Positions 18,836 to 27,370 of a stretch of DNA of 64,000 nucleotides are shown piece by piece. The DNA is taken from NCBI GenBank assembly GCA_000341795.1, contig AODO01000012.1, positions 1 through 64,000 on the forward strand, given 5' to 3'. The notes beneath the pieces are model-generated. The model saw only the letters and a program-made list of their open reading frames with translations. It was not told the origin of the DNA and did no database searches. Source of the stretch: Rhodococcus triatomae BKS 15-14. Its GTDB lineage: Bacteria > Actinomycetota > Actinomycetes > Mycobacteriales > Mycobacteriaceae. The stretch's first letter is position 1. The number at the start of each line of letters is the position of its first letter. A program made the position numbers and the translations under genes.

Positions 18836-19485
18836 CGCAGTCCCTTCGACGTGGTCAGCCTGCCCACGACGACGTACAGGCCGTCGAGGAGGAGGGCGAG
18901 CGTGACGATCAGCACCGTGCCGGTCAGTGCCTGCGGCAGCGCGGTCGGACTGCCGACGCGGGACAGGCCCGAGAAGATGAGATTGCCCAGCCCCGGCCCT
19001 TTCGCGTACGCAGCGATAGCGAGAATGCCCATCAGCAGCTGGGTGCTGACGCGCATTCCGGTCAGGATCGACGGCCACGCCAGCGGAAGTTCGATGCGAC
19101 CGAGGATTCGGAGCCGGTTCATTCCGACGCCGCGGGCGGCGTCGCTGACGGCGGGGTCCACGGCGGACAGCCCGATGATCGTGTTCCGGAGGATCGGCAG
19201 CAGGGCGTACAGAACCAGCGCCGTCACCGTCGGCCGGACCCCGAGGCCGAGGATCGGGATGAGCAGGCCAAGCAGGGCGAACGAGGGGACCGTGAGGATC
19301 GTGCTTGCCAGCCCGGTGGCGACCGACGCGCCGAAGGGGCTGCGGTGGACCGCGATTCCGATACCGACGGCCAGGACCGTCGCGAGGAGGATCGACTGCA
19401 CCACGGCACTGACATGGAGGAACGAATCGGTGACCAACTGTTCCCTGCGCTGGACCACGAAGTCCCACCAGGTTTGCAGGTCCAC
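18832..19485 (-). CDS. Opu-type ABC transporter permease, first gene of operon
   Basis: A 217-residue membrane permease with the inner-membrane coupling motif SDAARGVGMNRLRILGRIELPLAWP near residue 130 and about six hydrophobic helices. The GTG at 19485 (VDLQTWWDFVV) follows GGAGG on the minus strand and fits the family length; a longer frame upstream has no ribosome-binding site. It opens the operon permease-ATPase-permease-binding protein, in which each junction overlaps or nearly touches. The region before it (19486-19671) must hold the operon promoter, but I cannot pick one with confidence. Confidence 0.87.
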   Translation of the reverse strand: MDLQTWWDFVVQRREQLVTDSFLHVSAVVQSILLATVLAVGIGIAVHRSPFGASVATGLASTILTVPSFALLGLLIPILGLGVRPTVTALVLYALLPILRNTIIGLSAVDPAVSDAARGVGMNRLRILGRIELPLAWPSILTGMRVSTQLLMGILAIAAYAKGPGLGNLIFSGLSRVGSPTALPQALTGTVLIVTLALLLDGLYVVVGRLTTSKGLR

Positions 19486-19600
19486 CGCTCGACCTCCGTT
19501 CGCTGTGTAGCTGTGTGGACACCCCCGGCGGAGACACCACCGGGCGTGACCCGCATCACACAATTCTCCGAGTTGGAGGGCCGTGCAAGTCAGGGATCAC

Positions 19601-19619
19601 CCGGGAGTGTCTCTCCCGG
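19601..19619 (-). terminator. Weak hairpin after the flavin oxidoreductase gene
   Basis: CCGGGAG-N5-CTCCCGG forms a 7-bp GC stem about 50 bp beyond the stop of the minus-strand oxidoreductase gene. There is no run of T, so it is at best a weak terminator. Confidence 0.35.
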
Positions 19620-19671
19620 CGACGCGGCGACCCTCCAGACCGTGCGTCGCGGCGCGAGTGGCTCTGCCGGG

Positions 19672-21798
19672 TCAGATCTCGGAGGCGACCCGCCACGCCG
19701 AGTGCATCGCGCCCTCGATGTAGTCGACGCTCCCGGCGTCGCCGACCACGCGGGTGTCCACGCCGGCTCGGGCCAGCTCGTCGGCGAGCGGTGCCGCCGC
19801 CGACACCCCCGCCGCCATCACGACCATGTTCGCAGGCGCCGACAACGACCGGCCGTCGACGGTGAACTCGACCGTCGTTCGGGTGATCCTGTTCACGGTC
19901 GCCTCACGGTGGACCGTCACTCCGACTTCGCGGGCGTGCTTGACCGCCGTCCAACGGCGCGGCATCGCCATCGGCACACCGAGCTGCCGCCCTTCTGCGA
20001 GCAGTGTGACGTTGCTGCCGCGCTCGGCGAGGAACTCCGCCAGTTCGAGTCCGACGAGCGATCCACCGATGACGACGACGTTCCTGCTCATCGGGACGTA
20101 CCTGAGGTACCTGCGGCTCAGGTCGCGGATCCTGCCGGGGCTCTTCGTGATTCCGGTCAGTCCGGCCAGTCTGCCCGCGATGCGGAAGAGCAGGGGCTGG
20201 TCGGAGACGTCTCCCGATCCGGTCATCAGGGCGCGCATGGTGTCGCCGGTCTGCACGTGCGGGAGGTCGCCGCCCGGGACGCTCGGACGGTCGCGAACCG
20301 CGCCGGTCGCCACGACGACCTCGTCCGGGTTCAACGCACGAACGGACGCGACGGTGGCCGCGGTGTTCAGTCGGATGTCGACGCCGAGCCGGGTGACCTC
20401 GCGCTTCAGCCAGTCCAGCAGCCGCTCGTTGTCCGGGGTGGTCAGGGTGGAGAACCACAGGGTGCCGCCGACGCGGTCGGTCTTCTCCAGGACGGTGACG
20501 CGGTGCCCGCGCTCGGCGGCGACGCGGGCCGATTCGAGACCGCCGGGGCCGGAGCCGACGACGACGACGTGCTTGCGTGCCTTCACCGCCGGGAACGGCA
20601 GCAGCGCCTCGTTTCCGAGCGTCGGGTTGACCGCGCAGAGCGGGGTGGCGTCCCAGAAGTTCTCCTGGACGCAGACGTAGCAGTTGATGCAGGGACGGAC
20701 CCGTTCCGGGTGTCCGGCCCTGAGCTTGTTCACCAGGCCGGGGTCGGCGAGCAGCTGGCGGCCCATCGCGACGAAATCGGTTCGGCCGTCGGCGATCATC
20801 GCCTCGCCGACCTCGGGCAGCATTCGCCCGACGGTGATGACCGGGATCGACACCGCGCGCTTGACGACCGAGGCGTTGTCGGCGTAGTAGCCGACCGTGT
20901 TCGGCAGCGGTCCGTCGGTGAAGTTCGCGAATGCGTTGAGCGCGGTGCCCGTGACGTGGATGGCGTCCGCACCGGCCGCCTCGAACAGTGCGGCTGCCCG
21001 CGCGGCCTCGTCGGCGGTCAGTCCGTCGGACTCGCCGTACTCCTGCCCGGCCAGCCGCACGATGACGGCCAGCCCGTCGCCGACCTCGGCCTTGACCGCG
21101 CGAATGACCTCGCAGGCGAGCCGGGCACGGTTCTCCAGCGATCCGCCGTACTCGTCGGTGCGCTGGTTCGAGTAGCGACTCAGGAACCCGCCGAGAATGT
21201 AGTTGTGGGCGCAGTGGATCTCGACGGCGTCACCCCCGGCTGCCAGCACGCGGCCGGCTGCGTCGGCGAACTTCCCGACCAGCCAGTCCAGATCCTCCTG
21301 GGTGGCTTCGTGGTAGGTGGCCTTCTTGCCTTCCTGGATCGCGGCCATCTTCTGCAGCTCCGCGGGCGTGCAGTCGAGCATCGCGCTCATGTCACCCGGC
21401 GGTTTCGGCCGTGACGGGACCAGCTGCGCGCGGCCGTCGAGATTGTCGATCCGTGCCACCTTGCCGTGGTGCACCATCTGCACGCACAGCTTGCTGCCCG
21501 CCTCGTGGACCGCGTCGGCCAGGGCCTTGAGGCCGGGGATGAACCGGTCCTCGGACAGTCCCGGCTCCTTGCGGCTCGTGCAGCCCGCGGGGTAGGCGAC
21601 CGCCGCGCACCCGGTGATGATCAGGCCGGTGCCACCGGCGGCCCGCGCGACGAAGTGGTCGATGTCGGTCTGGTGGATCTCGCCGTCCTCGCACAGGTTC
21701 ATGTCCATCGCGGGGAGAACGACGCGATTGTCCAGGGTGATGGGCCCGATGGTGCCGGGCGAGAGCAGGTGCGGGAACGTCTGATTGCGGATCGTCAC
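19672..21798 (-). CDS. Iron-sulfur flavin oxidoreductase (2,4-dienoyl-CoA reductase / Old Yellow Enzyme type)
   Basis: A 708-residue enzyme with an N-terminal FMN-binding TIM barrel (about 1-360), a 4Fe-4S site and a C-terminal FAD/NAD(P)H module. Barrel motifs include NRVVLPAMDMNL, GCAAVAYPAG, VQMVHHG, GGDAVEIHCAHNYILGGFLS and GRQLLADP. The cluster ligands are Cys370, Cys373, Cys376 and Cys388 (CINCYVC...C). Dinucleotide folds start at VVVVGSGPGGLESARVAAERG and VVVIGGSLVGLELAEFLAERG. This layout is that of FadH and trimethylamine dehydrogenase relatives. The GTG start lies 7 nt after a TAGCTT -10 box. It could reduce an enoyl-CoA or another unsaturated substrate; the actual one is unknown. 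It is monocistronic. Confidence 0.9.
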   Translation of the reverse strand: MTIRNQTFPHLLSPGTIGPITLDNRVVLPAMDMNLCEDGEIHQTDIDHFVARAAGGTGLIITGCAAVAYPAGCTSRKEPGLSEDRFIPGLKALADAVHEAGSKLCVQMVHHGKVARIDNLDGRAQLVPSRPKPPGDMSAMLDCTPAELQKMAAIQEGKKATYHEATQEDLDWLVGKFADAAGRVLAAGGDAVEIHCAHNYILGGFLSRYSNQRTDEYGGSLENRARLACEVIRAVKAEVGDGLAVIVRLAGQEYGESDGLTADEAARAAALFEAAGADAIHVTGTALNAFANFTDGPLPNTVGYYADNASVVKRAVSIPVITVGRMLPEVGEAMIADGRTDFVAMGRQLLADPGLVNKLRAGHPERVRPCINCYVCVQENFWDATPLCAVNPTLGNEALLPFPAVKARKHVVVVGSGPGGLESARVAAERGHRVTVLEKTDRVGGTLWFSTLTTPDNERLLDWLKREVTRLGVDIRLNTAATVASVRALNPDEVVVATGAVRDRPSVPGGDLPHVQTGDTMRALMTGSGDVSDQPLLFRIAGRLAGLTGITKSPGRIRDLSRRYLRYVPMSRNVVVIGGSLVGLELAEFLAERGSNVTLLAEGRQLGVPMAMPRRWTAVKHAREVGVTVHREATVNRITRTTVEFTVDGRSLSAPANMVVMAAGVSAAAPLADELARAGVDTRVVGDAGSVDYIEGAMHSAWRVASEI

Positions 21799-21805
21799 CG
21801 TCGGA

Positions 21806-21811
21806 AAGCTA
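21806..21811 (-). promoter_or_regulatory. -10 box of a probable leaderless promoter for the flavin oxidoreductase
   Basis: On the minus strand TAGCTT is followed by 7 nt and the GTG at 21798, with no ribosome-binding site. It fits the TAnnnT-N6/7-start pattern seen at a dozen other genes here. Confidence 0.5.
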
Positions 21812-21982
21812 TGCCGCGCCGGCCGACCGCACGGTGATCCTCCCGCTCATCGGGACCTCCCGGCGCGGATGCCCGAGATCTCGGAGGCGCGCCGGCCTCG
21901 AGCGCGGGCGGGGGGCGGAGCTGTGCGTTGGCGGTTCCGACATTCGGCCGCCACGGCGACCGTGCTCACGGTATAAGAACTC

Positions 21983-23032
21983 GTGCCGACACCACCCGCC
22001 AGACATGCGACCCGGATCCGGACCGCCTCGTGGAGTCGCCGGGGGCGACTCATCGGATGGGTGGCGGCCCTCGCACTGTCGCCGCTGTGGGCCGGAGCCA
22101 CGATGCCTCCGGCTCACGCGTCCGCACCCGCGGCACCGGCCGAGACGGGGACGCTGCGCGTCCTGACCTACAACATCGCGGGACTACCGGAGGTGCTGTC
22201 GAGCGCGACGACAGACCGGCGGACGAGCACGACGGCGATCGGTACCGGGCTCGGGACGTACGACCTCGTGAACGTGCAGGAGGACTTCAACTACCACGCA
22301 TACCTGTACGCGGCGGACGGACACCGGTACCGGACGCCGACGAGTGGCGGCGCAGGCATCGGCAGCGGACTGAACACGCTGTCCGCCTTCCCGCTGGAGG
22401 GCCCGGAGCGGGTGACGTGGGAGCGGTGCTGGATCGGCACCGGGGACTGCCTCACGCCGAAGGGCTTCACCTTCACCCGAGTGCGTCCGGCCGAGGGGGT
22501 CGTGATCGACGTCTACAACCTGCACGCGGACGCGGGCTCCGAGCCGAACGACCTGACTGCCCGTGCGACCAATCTGGAGCAACTCACTCGATTCATCGCC
22601 GCTCGGTCGGTGGGCAACGCGGTGATCGTCATGGGCGACACCAACAGTCGGTACACCCGCGAAGGCGACGAGATCGCCCAGTTCGTCGCGGCGAACAACC
22701 TCCACGATCCCTGGGTGGACCTGGTCCGCGGCGGTGACGTCCCGGTCGAGGGCGCACCCGCGCTCGGCTGCGACGAGACCGCTCCCGGCCAGGAGTGCGA
22801 GGTCGTGGACAAGGTGCTCTACCGAAGCGGCGACCGGGTGACCCTCGAGGCGATCGGCTATCGCAACGACCACTCCCGCTTCGCCGCGGACGACGGCATC
22901 CCGCTGTCGGATCACTTCCCGATCGCGGTCGACCTCGACTGGTCCTGTGCCGACGACTGCGTCGACGGCATCGAGGAACCCCTGCGGTCCGACGGCGTCG
23001 GCTCGGTCGACCGTGGCGGCTCGATCGGCTGA
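21983..23032 (+). CDS. Secreted endonuclease/exonuclease/phosphatase-fold hydrolase (sphingomyelinase-like)
   Basis: A 349-residue exported protein of the DNase I-like metal hydrolase superfamily. The first 46 residues form a Sec signal peptide ending PPAHASA. Catalytic blocks follow in order: LRVLTYNIAGLP, LVNVQEDFNYH with the metal-binding Glu, VYNLHADAG, VIVMGDTNSRY and the final LSDHFPIAVDL with the catalytic His. Cysteines in ERCWIGTGDC and GCDETAPGQEC could form disulfides outside the cell. Substrates of the family range from sphingomyelin and inositol phosphates to nucleic acids; this sequence does not decide. The gene is divergent from the flavin oxidoreductase and convergent with glnA1. 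Confidence 0.82.
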   Translation: MPTPPARHATRIRTASWSRRGRLIGWVAALALSPLWAGATMPPAHASAPAAPAETGTLRVLTYNIAGLPEVLSSATTDRRTSTTAIGTGLGTYDLVNVQEDFNYHAYLYAADGHRYRTPTSGGAGIGSGLNTLSAFPLEGPERVTWERCWIGTGDCLTPKGFTFTRVRPAEGVVIDVYNLHADAGSEPNDLTARATNLEQLTRFIAARSVGNAVIVMGDTNSRYTREGDEIAQFVAANNLHDPWVDLVRGGDVPVEGAPALGCDETAPGQECEVVDKVLYRSGDRVTLEAIGYRNDHSRFAADDGIPLSDHFPIAVDLDWSCADDCVDGIEEPLRSDGVGSVDRGGSIG

Positions 23033-23056
23033 CGGCTCGCACGCTGCCCACACGGA

Positions 23057-23096
23057 CGAGTCGACCCGCCCGACGATCGTCGGGCGGGTCGACTCG
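23057..23096. terminator. Perfect 40-bp palindrome, bidirectional terminator
   Basis: Two 20-nt arms abut with no spacer, giving a perfect palindrome centred at 23076/23077, between the convergent phosphatase-fold gene and glnA1. In RNA it would fold as a long GC hairpin on either strand. Confidence 0.75.
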
Positions 23097-23111
23097 GAGT
23101 CTGTTCCGAAC

Positions 23112-23152
23112 GGAATCAGGTCCGGTGGGCCGAAGCCATCGGACCCGATTCC
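23112..23152 (-). terminator. Hairpin directly after glnA1
   Basis: A 13-nt arm GGAATCAGGTCCG pairs with CGGACCCGATTCC with one mismatch and a 15-nt loop, starting 11 bp beyond the glnA1 stop on the minus strand. Confidence 0.5.
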
Positions 23153-23162
23153 GGGTTCCGGA

Positions 23163-24599
23163 TCACACGTCGTAGTAGAGCTGGAACTCGTACGGGTGCG
23201 GCCGCAGGTTGACGGGCGCGATCTCCTGCTCGCGCTTGAGCGAGATCCAGGTCTCGATCAGGTCGGTCGTGAACACGCCGCCCTCGGTGAGGTAGTCGTG
23301 ATCCTGCTCGAGGCGGTTGATGACCGCTTCGAGGCTGGTGGGGGCCTGCGGGATGTTCTTGGCCTCCTCCGGCGGGAGCTCGTAGAGGTCCTTGTCGACC
23401 GGCGCCATCGGCTCGATCTTGTTCTTGATGCCGTCCAAGCCTGCCATCATCTGCGCGGCGAAGTTCAGGTACGGGTTGCCCGAGGAGTCCGGCGCACGGA
23501 ACTCGAGGCGCTTGGCCTTCGGGTTGTTTCCGGTGATCGGGATACGGACGGCCGCGGAGCGGTTGCGCTGGCTGTACACCAGGTTGATGGGGGCCTCGTA
23601 GCCCGGCACCAGGCGGTGGTACGAGTTGATCGTCGGGTTCGTGAACGCGAGCAGCGACGGCGCGTGGTGCAGGATGCCGCCGATGTACCAGCGGGCCAGG
23701 TCGGACAGACCCGCGTAGCCGGCCTCGTCGTGGAACAGCGGCTTGCCGTCCTTCCACAGCGACTGGTGGACGTGCATGCCGGAGCCGTTGTCACCGAAGA
23801 GCGGCTTCGGCATGAAGGTCGCGGACTTGCCGTGCTGCCAGGCGGTGTTCTTGACGATGTACTTGAACAGCTGCAGGTCGTCGGCTGCCGCGAGCAGGGT
23901 GTTGAACTTGTAGTTGATCTCCTGCTGGCCGCCGGTGCCGACCTCGTGGTGGCCGCGCTCGAGCTCGAAGCCCGCATTCTGCAGGTTGGTGGAGATCTCG
24001 TCGCGCAGGTCGACGTAGTGGTCGTACGGCGCGACCGGGAAGTAGCCACCCTTCGGGCGAACCTTGTAGCCGAGGTTCGGGCTGCCGTCGGCGTTGCGCT
24101 CGTTGCCGGTGTTCCACGCGCCGGAGACCGCGTCCAGCTTGTAGAACGCGCCGTTCATGTTCGACTCGTAGGACACATTGTCGAAGATGTAGAACTCGGC
24201 CTCGGCGCCGAAGAAGGCGGTGTCGGCGATGCCGGTCGACTTCAGGTACTCCTCGGCCTTGCGCGCGACGTTGCGGGGGTCGCGGCTGTAGGACTCGCGG
24301 GTGAACGGGTCGTGCACGAAGAAGTTGATGTTCAGGGTCTTCGCGGCACGGAACGGGTCGATCTGCGCGGTGGTGACATCGGGCAGCAGCATCATGTCGG
24401 ACTCGTGGATCGACTGGAAGCCGCGGACCGACGAGCCGTCGAACGCCAGGCCGTCCTCGAACACGTCCTTGTTGAACGCCGAGGCCGGGATCGAGAAGTG
24501 CTGCTGGACGCCCGGCAGGTCACTGAATCGGATGTCGACGTACTCGACCTGTTCGTCCGCGATGTACTTGATGACCTCTTCGGCCGTGCTGAACGCCAC
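23163..24599 (-). CDS. glnA1: Glutamine synthetase, type I (adenylylation-controlled)
   Basis: Makes glutamine from glutamate, ammonia and ATP; the main nitrogen-assimilating enzyme, a cytoplasmic dodecamer. The 478-residue protein has [17 protein letters not shown] near residue 55, AEAEFYIFD near 130 with metal ligands, [19 protein letters not shown] near 265, NRSAAVRIP near 345 and the adenylylation loop [15 protein letters not shown] with Tyr406, the residue modified by GlnE. This loop is missing from GlnA2, so only this enzyme should be switched by glnE in the window. The GTG start has AAGGAG before it. A GlnR-type box lies about 100 bp upstream. Flanked downstream by two hairpins. Confidence 0.97.
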   Translation of the reverse strand: MAFSTAEEVIKYIADEQVEYVDIRFSDLPGVQQHFSIPASAFNKDVFEDGLAFDGSSVRGFQSIHESDMMLLPDVTTAQIDPFRAAKTLNINFFVHDPFTRESYSRDPRNVARKAEEYLKSTGIADTAFFGAEAEFYIFDNVSYESNMNGAFYKLDAVSGAWNTGNERNADGSPNLGYKVRPKGGYFPVAPYDHYVDLRDEISTNLQNAGFELERGHHEVGTGGQQEINYKFNTLLAAADDLQLFKYIVKNTAWQHGKSATFMPKPLFGDNGSGMHVHQSLWKDGKPLFHDEAGYAGLSDLARWYIGGILHHAPSLLAFTNPTINSYHRLVPGYEAPINLVYSQRNRSAAVRIPITGNNPKAKRLEFRAPDSSGNPYLNFAAQMMAGLDGIKNKIEPMAPVDKDLYELPPEEAKNIPQAPTSLEAVINRLEQDHDYLTEGGVFTTDLIETWISLKREQEIAPVNLRPHPYEFQLYYDV

Positions 24600-24695
24600 G
24601 CTTGTGCTCCTTCACTTGGGTCCCAGCCAATGTTGATGCGGCGGGTTCGTCGAGGTGACGGTAAGGACTCGGTGTTGCCCAACAATCAAGTCCAT

Positions 24696-24711
24696 GTTTC
24701 GCCAGTGTTAC
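24696..24711 (-). promoter_or_regulatory. GlnR-type nitrogen-control box upstream of glnA1
   Basis: Read on the minus strand this is GTAAC-ACTGGC-GAAAC, an exact match to the actinobacterial GlnR half-pair gTnAC-N6-GaAAC. It lies about 97 bp before the glnA1 GTG. A degraded second pair (GTGAC, then GTAATAC) is just upstream at about 24717-24736. Confidence 0.6.
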
Positions 24712-24777
24712 GCGTCGCGTATTACAACCTAGGTCACATCCGCGGAACGGTCGCGGTGAGCAGTTTCGCGCACCGCC

Positions 24778-24783
24778 TATCCT
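24778..24783 (+). promoter_or_regulatory. -10 box of a probable leaderless promoter for the RDD gene
   Basis: TATCCT followed by 6 nt and the ATG at 24790, with no Shine-Dalgarno. Confidence 0.5.
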
Positions 24784-24789
24784 GGACAC

Positions 24790-25263
24790 ATGGCGCGCAT
24801 GACTGGTTCCTGGCTCTCCGGCCCCACGGCCGCACTCCCGCTCGACGACGACGGCAAGCCCAAGTACCGGGGTGAGCGCCTCGGACTGCCCGAGGCCGGA
24901 CCCGGGTCGCTCGTCGGTTCCGGCCGACGGATCGCCGCGCTGATGCTCGACTGGCTGATGGCGGGCGGTGTCTCCATCCTGATCCTCGGGGGCGACGCAC
25001 TCGACAGCAGGTTGTCGAGTGTCGTGCTGCTGGTGTGGTTCGTCGTCGGCGTCGTCACCGTGACGCTGTTCTCGTTCACCCCGGGGCAGTACATCCTCGG
25101 CCTGCAGGTCGCGCGCATCGACCAGCCGGTCGGCGTCGGCATCGTGCGTGCCCTGGCCAGGCAGGTGCTGCTGGTGTTCATGGTGCCGCCGCTGATCACC
25201 GACATCGAGGGCCGCGGGATGCACGATCGCGCCACCGGCACCGCCCTGGTTCGTTCTCGCTGA
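24790..25263 (+). CDS. RDD-family membrane protein
   Basis: A 157-residue protein with an N-terminal cytoplasmic arm of about 45 residues, then RDD-domain membrane helices: GRRIAALMLDWLMAGGVSIL with the family Arg/Asp-type pattern, SVVLLVWFVVGVVTVTLF and a third amphipathic stretch (RQVLLVFMVPPLI). The motif FTPGQYILGLQVARID before the third helix and the ending GRGMHDRATGTALV are typical of RDD proteins. Function is unknown for the family; some act in Na+/H+ exchange. It is divergent from glnA1, the same place as the M. tuberculosis neighbour of glnA1. Two ATGs (24790 and 24799) are possible; the -10 spacing supports the first. Confidence 0.87.
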   Translation: MARMTGSWLSGPTAALPLDDDGKPKYRGERLGLPEAGPGSLVGSGRRIAALMLDWLMAGGVSILILGGDALDSRLSSVVLLVWFVVGVVTVTLFSFTPGQYILGLQVARIDQPVGVGIVRALARQVLLVFMVPPLITDIEGRGMHDRATGTALVRSR

Positions 25264-25321
25264 CCCTCTGCGCGCCCCTCCGTCCACCCGAACGGGTGGT
25301 TGCGTCACGTCCCGAACGGGC

Positions 25322-25367
25322 TGAAGGGGGCCTTCGTGCGGCTCAACCGCACGAAGGCCCCCTTCGG
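25322..25367. repeat. Hairpin repeat, copy A of a duplicated 46-nt element
   Basis: Arms of 19 nt (GAAGGGGGCCTTCGTGCGG and its complement) flank a 5-nt loop. Copy B at 25399-25444 has the same length and layout and many identical positions. Located between the convergent RDD and DUF4191 genes, where it can also terminate both transcripts. Confidence 0.75.
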
Positions 25368-25398
25368 TCGTTCCGGGGTGCCGGGGACGATCCCGGGG

Positions 25399-25444
25399 TG
25401 AAGGTGACCTTCATGCGGTCGGATCGCACGAAGGTGACCTTCGG
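25399..25444. repeat. Hairpin repeat, copy B of a duplicated 46-nt element
   Basis: Same pattern as copy A: TGAAGG-N3-CCTTC-N-TGCGG, a 6-nt loop, CGCACGAAGG-N3-CCTTCGG. The variable inner triplets are GTGA-type here and poly-G/C in copy A. The stem has a single mismatch (A against C) near the loop. Confidence 0.75.
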
Positions 25445-25458
25445 TCTGTGAGGAGGCC

Positions 25459-26214
25459 TCAGCGGCGACGGATGGTGCGCTGCACGCCCTTCATCTTGGC
25501 GCCGCCGGGGAGTGGGCCCTTCGGCATCGCCGGGCCGCTCCGCGAGCCCAGTGCGGACAGTCGGGACTCGATCGAGTCCATCCGCTTGGTGTCGATGTTC
25601 CGTGGCAGCTTCGTCAGGTACTTCTGCAGCTGCGCGAGCGGCACCTGGCCCTCGTCGTTGCCGACGACGATGTCGTAGATCGGCGTGTCGCCGACCAGTC
25701 GCGCCGTCTTCTTCTTCTCCTGGGCGAGGAGCGGCTTGACCCGCTGCGGCGCACCCTCGGCGACGAGGATGACGCCGGGCCGGCCGATGACGCGGTGCAC
25801 CGCGTCGAGCTGGGTGGTGCCCGCGATCGTGTTGGTCACCCGCCAGCCACCCTGCAGGTTGTCCAGAGCCCAGGCTGCCGCACCGGCCTGGCCGTCGGCC
25901 TTGCCGTAGACCGTGCGCTGCACGCGGCGACCGAAGATCACGAACGCGGCGAGCACGCCGAGAAGGATGCCCACCGGAAGCAGGAACCACTGGATGTCGA
26001 AGATCAGGCCGATCAGGAACAGCACGACGGCGATGCCGACGACGGCGCCGATCATCAGCGGCAGCAGCAGCTTGTCTTCCTTGCGCTGCAGCTGGAACGC
26101 CTGCCAGAGCTGGCTGCGCCGCTCCTTCGATGCCTGCCTGCGCGCCGCCTTCGCGGCGGCCTTCGCCTCTTTTGTCGCCTTGCCCGCTTTACCGGAGGTC
26201 TTGCCGTTCGCCAT
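25459..26214 (-). CDS. DUF4191 membrane protein
   Basis: A 251-residue protein of the actinobacterial DUF4191 family (Rv2219-like). The first 45 residues are Lys/Ala-rich and basic (KATKEAKAAAKAARRQASKE), then two transmembrane helices lie at about 53-73 and 78-95, followed by a cytoplasmic C-terminal domain (WALDNLQGGWRVTNTIAGTT, GRPGVILVAEG, DIVVGNDEGQVPLAQL) and a basic tail. No enzyme motif is visible. Its constant place next to lipA in mycobacteria and here suggests, without proof, a link to lipoate or membrane metabolism. The ATG is 7 nt after TATCCT, a leaderless promoter pattern. Confidence 0.87.
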   Translation of the reverse strand: MANGKTSGKAGKATKEAKAAAKAARRQASKERRSQLWQAFQLQRKEDKLLLPLMIGAVVGIAVVLFLIGLIFDIQWFLLPVGILLGVLAAFVIFGRRVQRTVYGKADGQAGAAAWALDNLQGGWRVTNTIAGTTQLDAVHRVIGRPGVILVAEGAPQRVKPLLAQEKKKTARLVGDTPIYDIVVGNDEGQVPLAQLQKYLTKLPRNIDTKRMDSIESRLSALGSRSGPAMPKGPLPGGAKMKGVQRTIRRR

Positions 26215-26221
26215 ACCTCAC

Positions 26222-26227
26222 AGGATA
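26222..26227 (-). promoter_or_regulatory. -10 box of a probable leaderless promoter for the DUF4191 gene
   Basis: Minus-strand TATCCT, 7 nt before the ATG at 26214; no ribosome-binding site between. Confidence 0.5.
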
Positions 26228-26294
26228 CGGCCCGCACCGGCGACCGATCGCACCCGACCGGGACTCCGGCCGGGTGCGCGAGGATCGGACGGGA

Positions 26295-27332
26295 TCAGAC
26301 GCGTGCGAGGCGGGCCAGCAGCGAACCGGCCTCCTGCGACGCGGTGCCCTCGTCGGCGAGGTGTGCCTGACCGGCGGGGAGCGGACGCCCGTGCTTGGCC
26401 ATGGCCTGGGCGTAGAGGCGTCCGGCGCGGTACGAGGACCGGACCAGGGGTCCGGCCATGACGCCGGCGAACCCGAGTTCGGTGGCGAACTCGGAGTGGT
26501 CGACGAACTCCTCGGGCTTGACCCAGCGCTCGACGGGGTGGTGCCGCGGCGAGGGGCGCAGGTACTGGGTGATGGTGATGATGTCGCACCCGGCCTCGTG
26601 CAGGTCGACCATCGCCGCCTGGACCTCCTCGGGGGTCTCGCCCATGCCGAGGATCAGGTTGGACTTGGTGACCAGGCCGAAGTCGCGGGCGGCGGTGATG
26701 ACCTCGAGGGACCGCTCGTAGCGGAAGGCGGGCCGGATCCGCTTGAAGATCCGGGGCACGGTCTCCAGGTTGTGCGCGAGGACCTCGGGGCGGGCGTCGA
26801 ACACCTCGGCGAGCAGATCGGGGTGCGCGTGGAAGTCTGGGATGAGGTTCTCGACGCCGGTCGTCGGGTTGAGTGCGTGGATCTGGCGGACGGTCTCGGC
26901 GTACAGCCAGGCGCCCTCGTCGGGCAGGTCGTCGCGGGCGACGCCGGTGATCGTCGAGTACCGCAGGCCCATCGACCGCACCGATTCGGCGACCCGTCGT
27001 GGTTCGTCCCGGTCGAGGTCGGCGGGTTTGCCGGTGTCGATCTGGCAGAAGTCGCAGCGGCGGGTGCACTGGTCGCCGCCGATGAGGAACGTCGCCTCCC
27101 GGTCCTCCCAGCACTCGTAGATGTTGGGGCAGCCGGCTTCCTCGCACACGGTGTGCAGGCCTTCGGATTTGACCAGGGACTTGAGCTCGGAGTACTCCGG
27201 GCCCATCTTCGCCCGGGTCTTGATCCAGTTCGGTTTCCGCTCGATCGGGGTTTCGGCGTTACGGACCTCGATGCGGAGGAGCTTGCGCCCTTGTGGGGCG
27301 GCGGCGGGAGAGTTCTCGGGTGCCACAGTCAC
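26295..27332 (-). CDS. lipA: Lipoyl synthase
   Basis: Radical-SAM enzyme that inserts two sulfur atoms into protein-bound octanoyl groups to make lipoate. The 345-residue protein carries both iron-sulfur clusters: the auxiliary set [12 protein letters not shown] near residue 70 and the radical-SAM set CTRRCDFCQ near 95. Other blocks are [48 protein letters not shown] and the C-terminal GPLVRSSY with the conserved Ser ligand. A long in-frame extension upstream is rejected: the GTG at 27332 lies 7 nt after a TAGCAT -10 box. The C-terminus is slightly extended. lipB is 38 bp upstream and supplies the octanoylated substrate. Confidence 0.96.
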   Translation of the reverse strand: MTVAPENSPAAAPQGRKLLRIEVRNAETPIERKPNWIKTRAKMGPEYSELKSLVKSEGLHTVCEEAGCPNIYECWEDREATFLIGGDQCTRRCDFCQIDTGKPADLDRDEPRRVAESVRSMGLRYSTITGVARDDLPDEGAWLYAETVRQIHALNPTTGVENLIPDFHAHPDLLAEVFDARPEVLAHNLETVPRIFKRIRPAFRYERSLEVITAARDFGLVTKSNLILGMGETPEEVQAAMVDLHEAGCDIITITQYLRPSPRHHPVERWVKPEEFVDHSEFATELGFAGVMAGPLVRSSYRAGRLYAQAMAKHGRPLPAGQAHLADEGTASQEAGSLLARLARV

Positions 27333-27339
27333 GAAACCG

Positions 27340-27345
27340 ATGCTA
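27340..27345 (-). promoter_or_regulatory. -10 box of a probable leaderless promoter for lipA
   Basis: Minus-strand TAGCAT, 7 nt before the GTG at 27332. It supports this GTG over longer or shorter starts. Confidence 0.5.
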
Positions 27346-27370
27346 CGCCCGTCGTATCGGCGGCTCGCCG

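Noticed and set aside
18826-21414. An 862-codon open frame on the + strand
   Set aside because: Antisense to the transporter permease and flavin oxidoreductase, both of which have clear motifs; composition is typical of a shadow frame.
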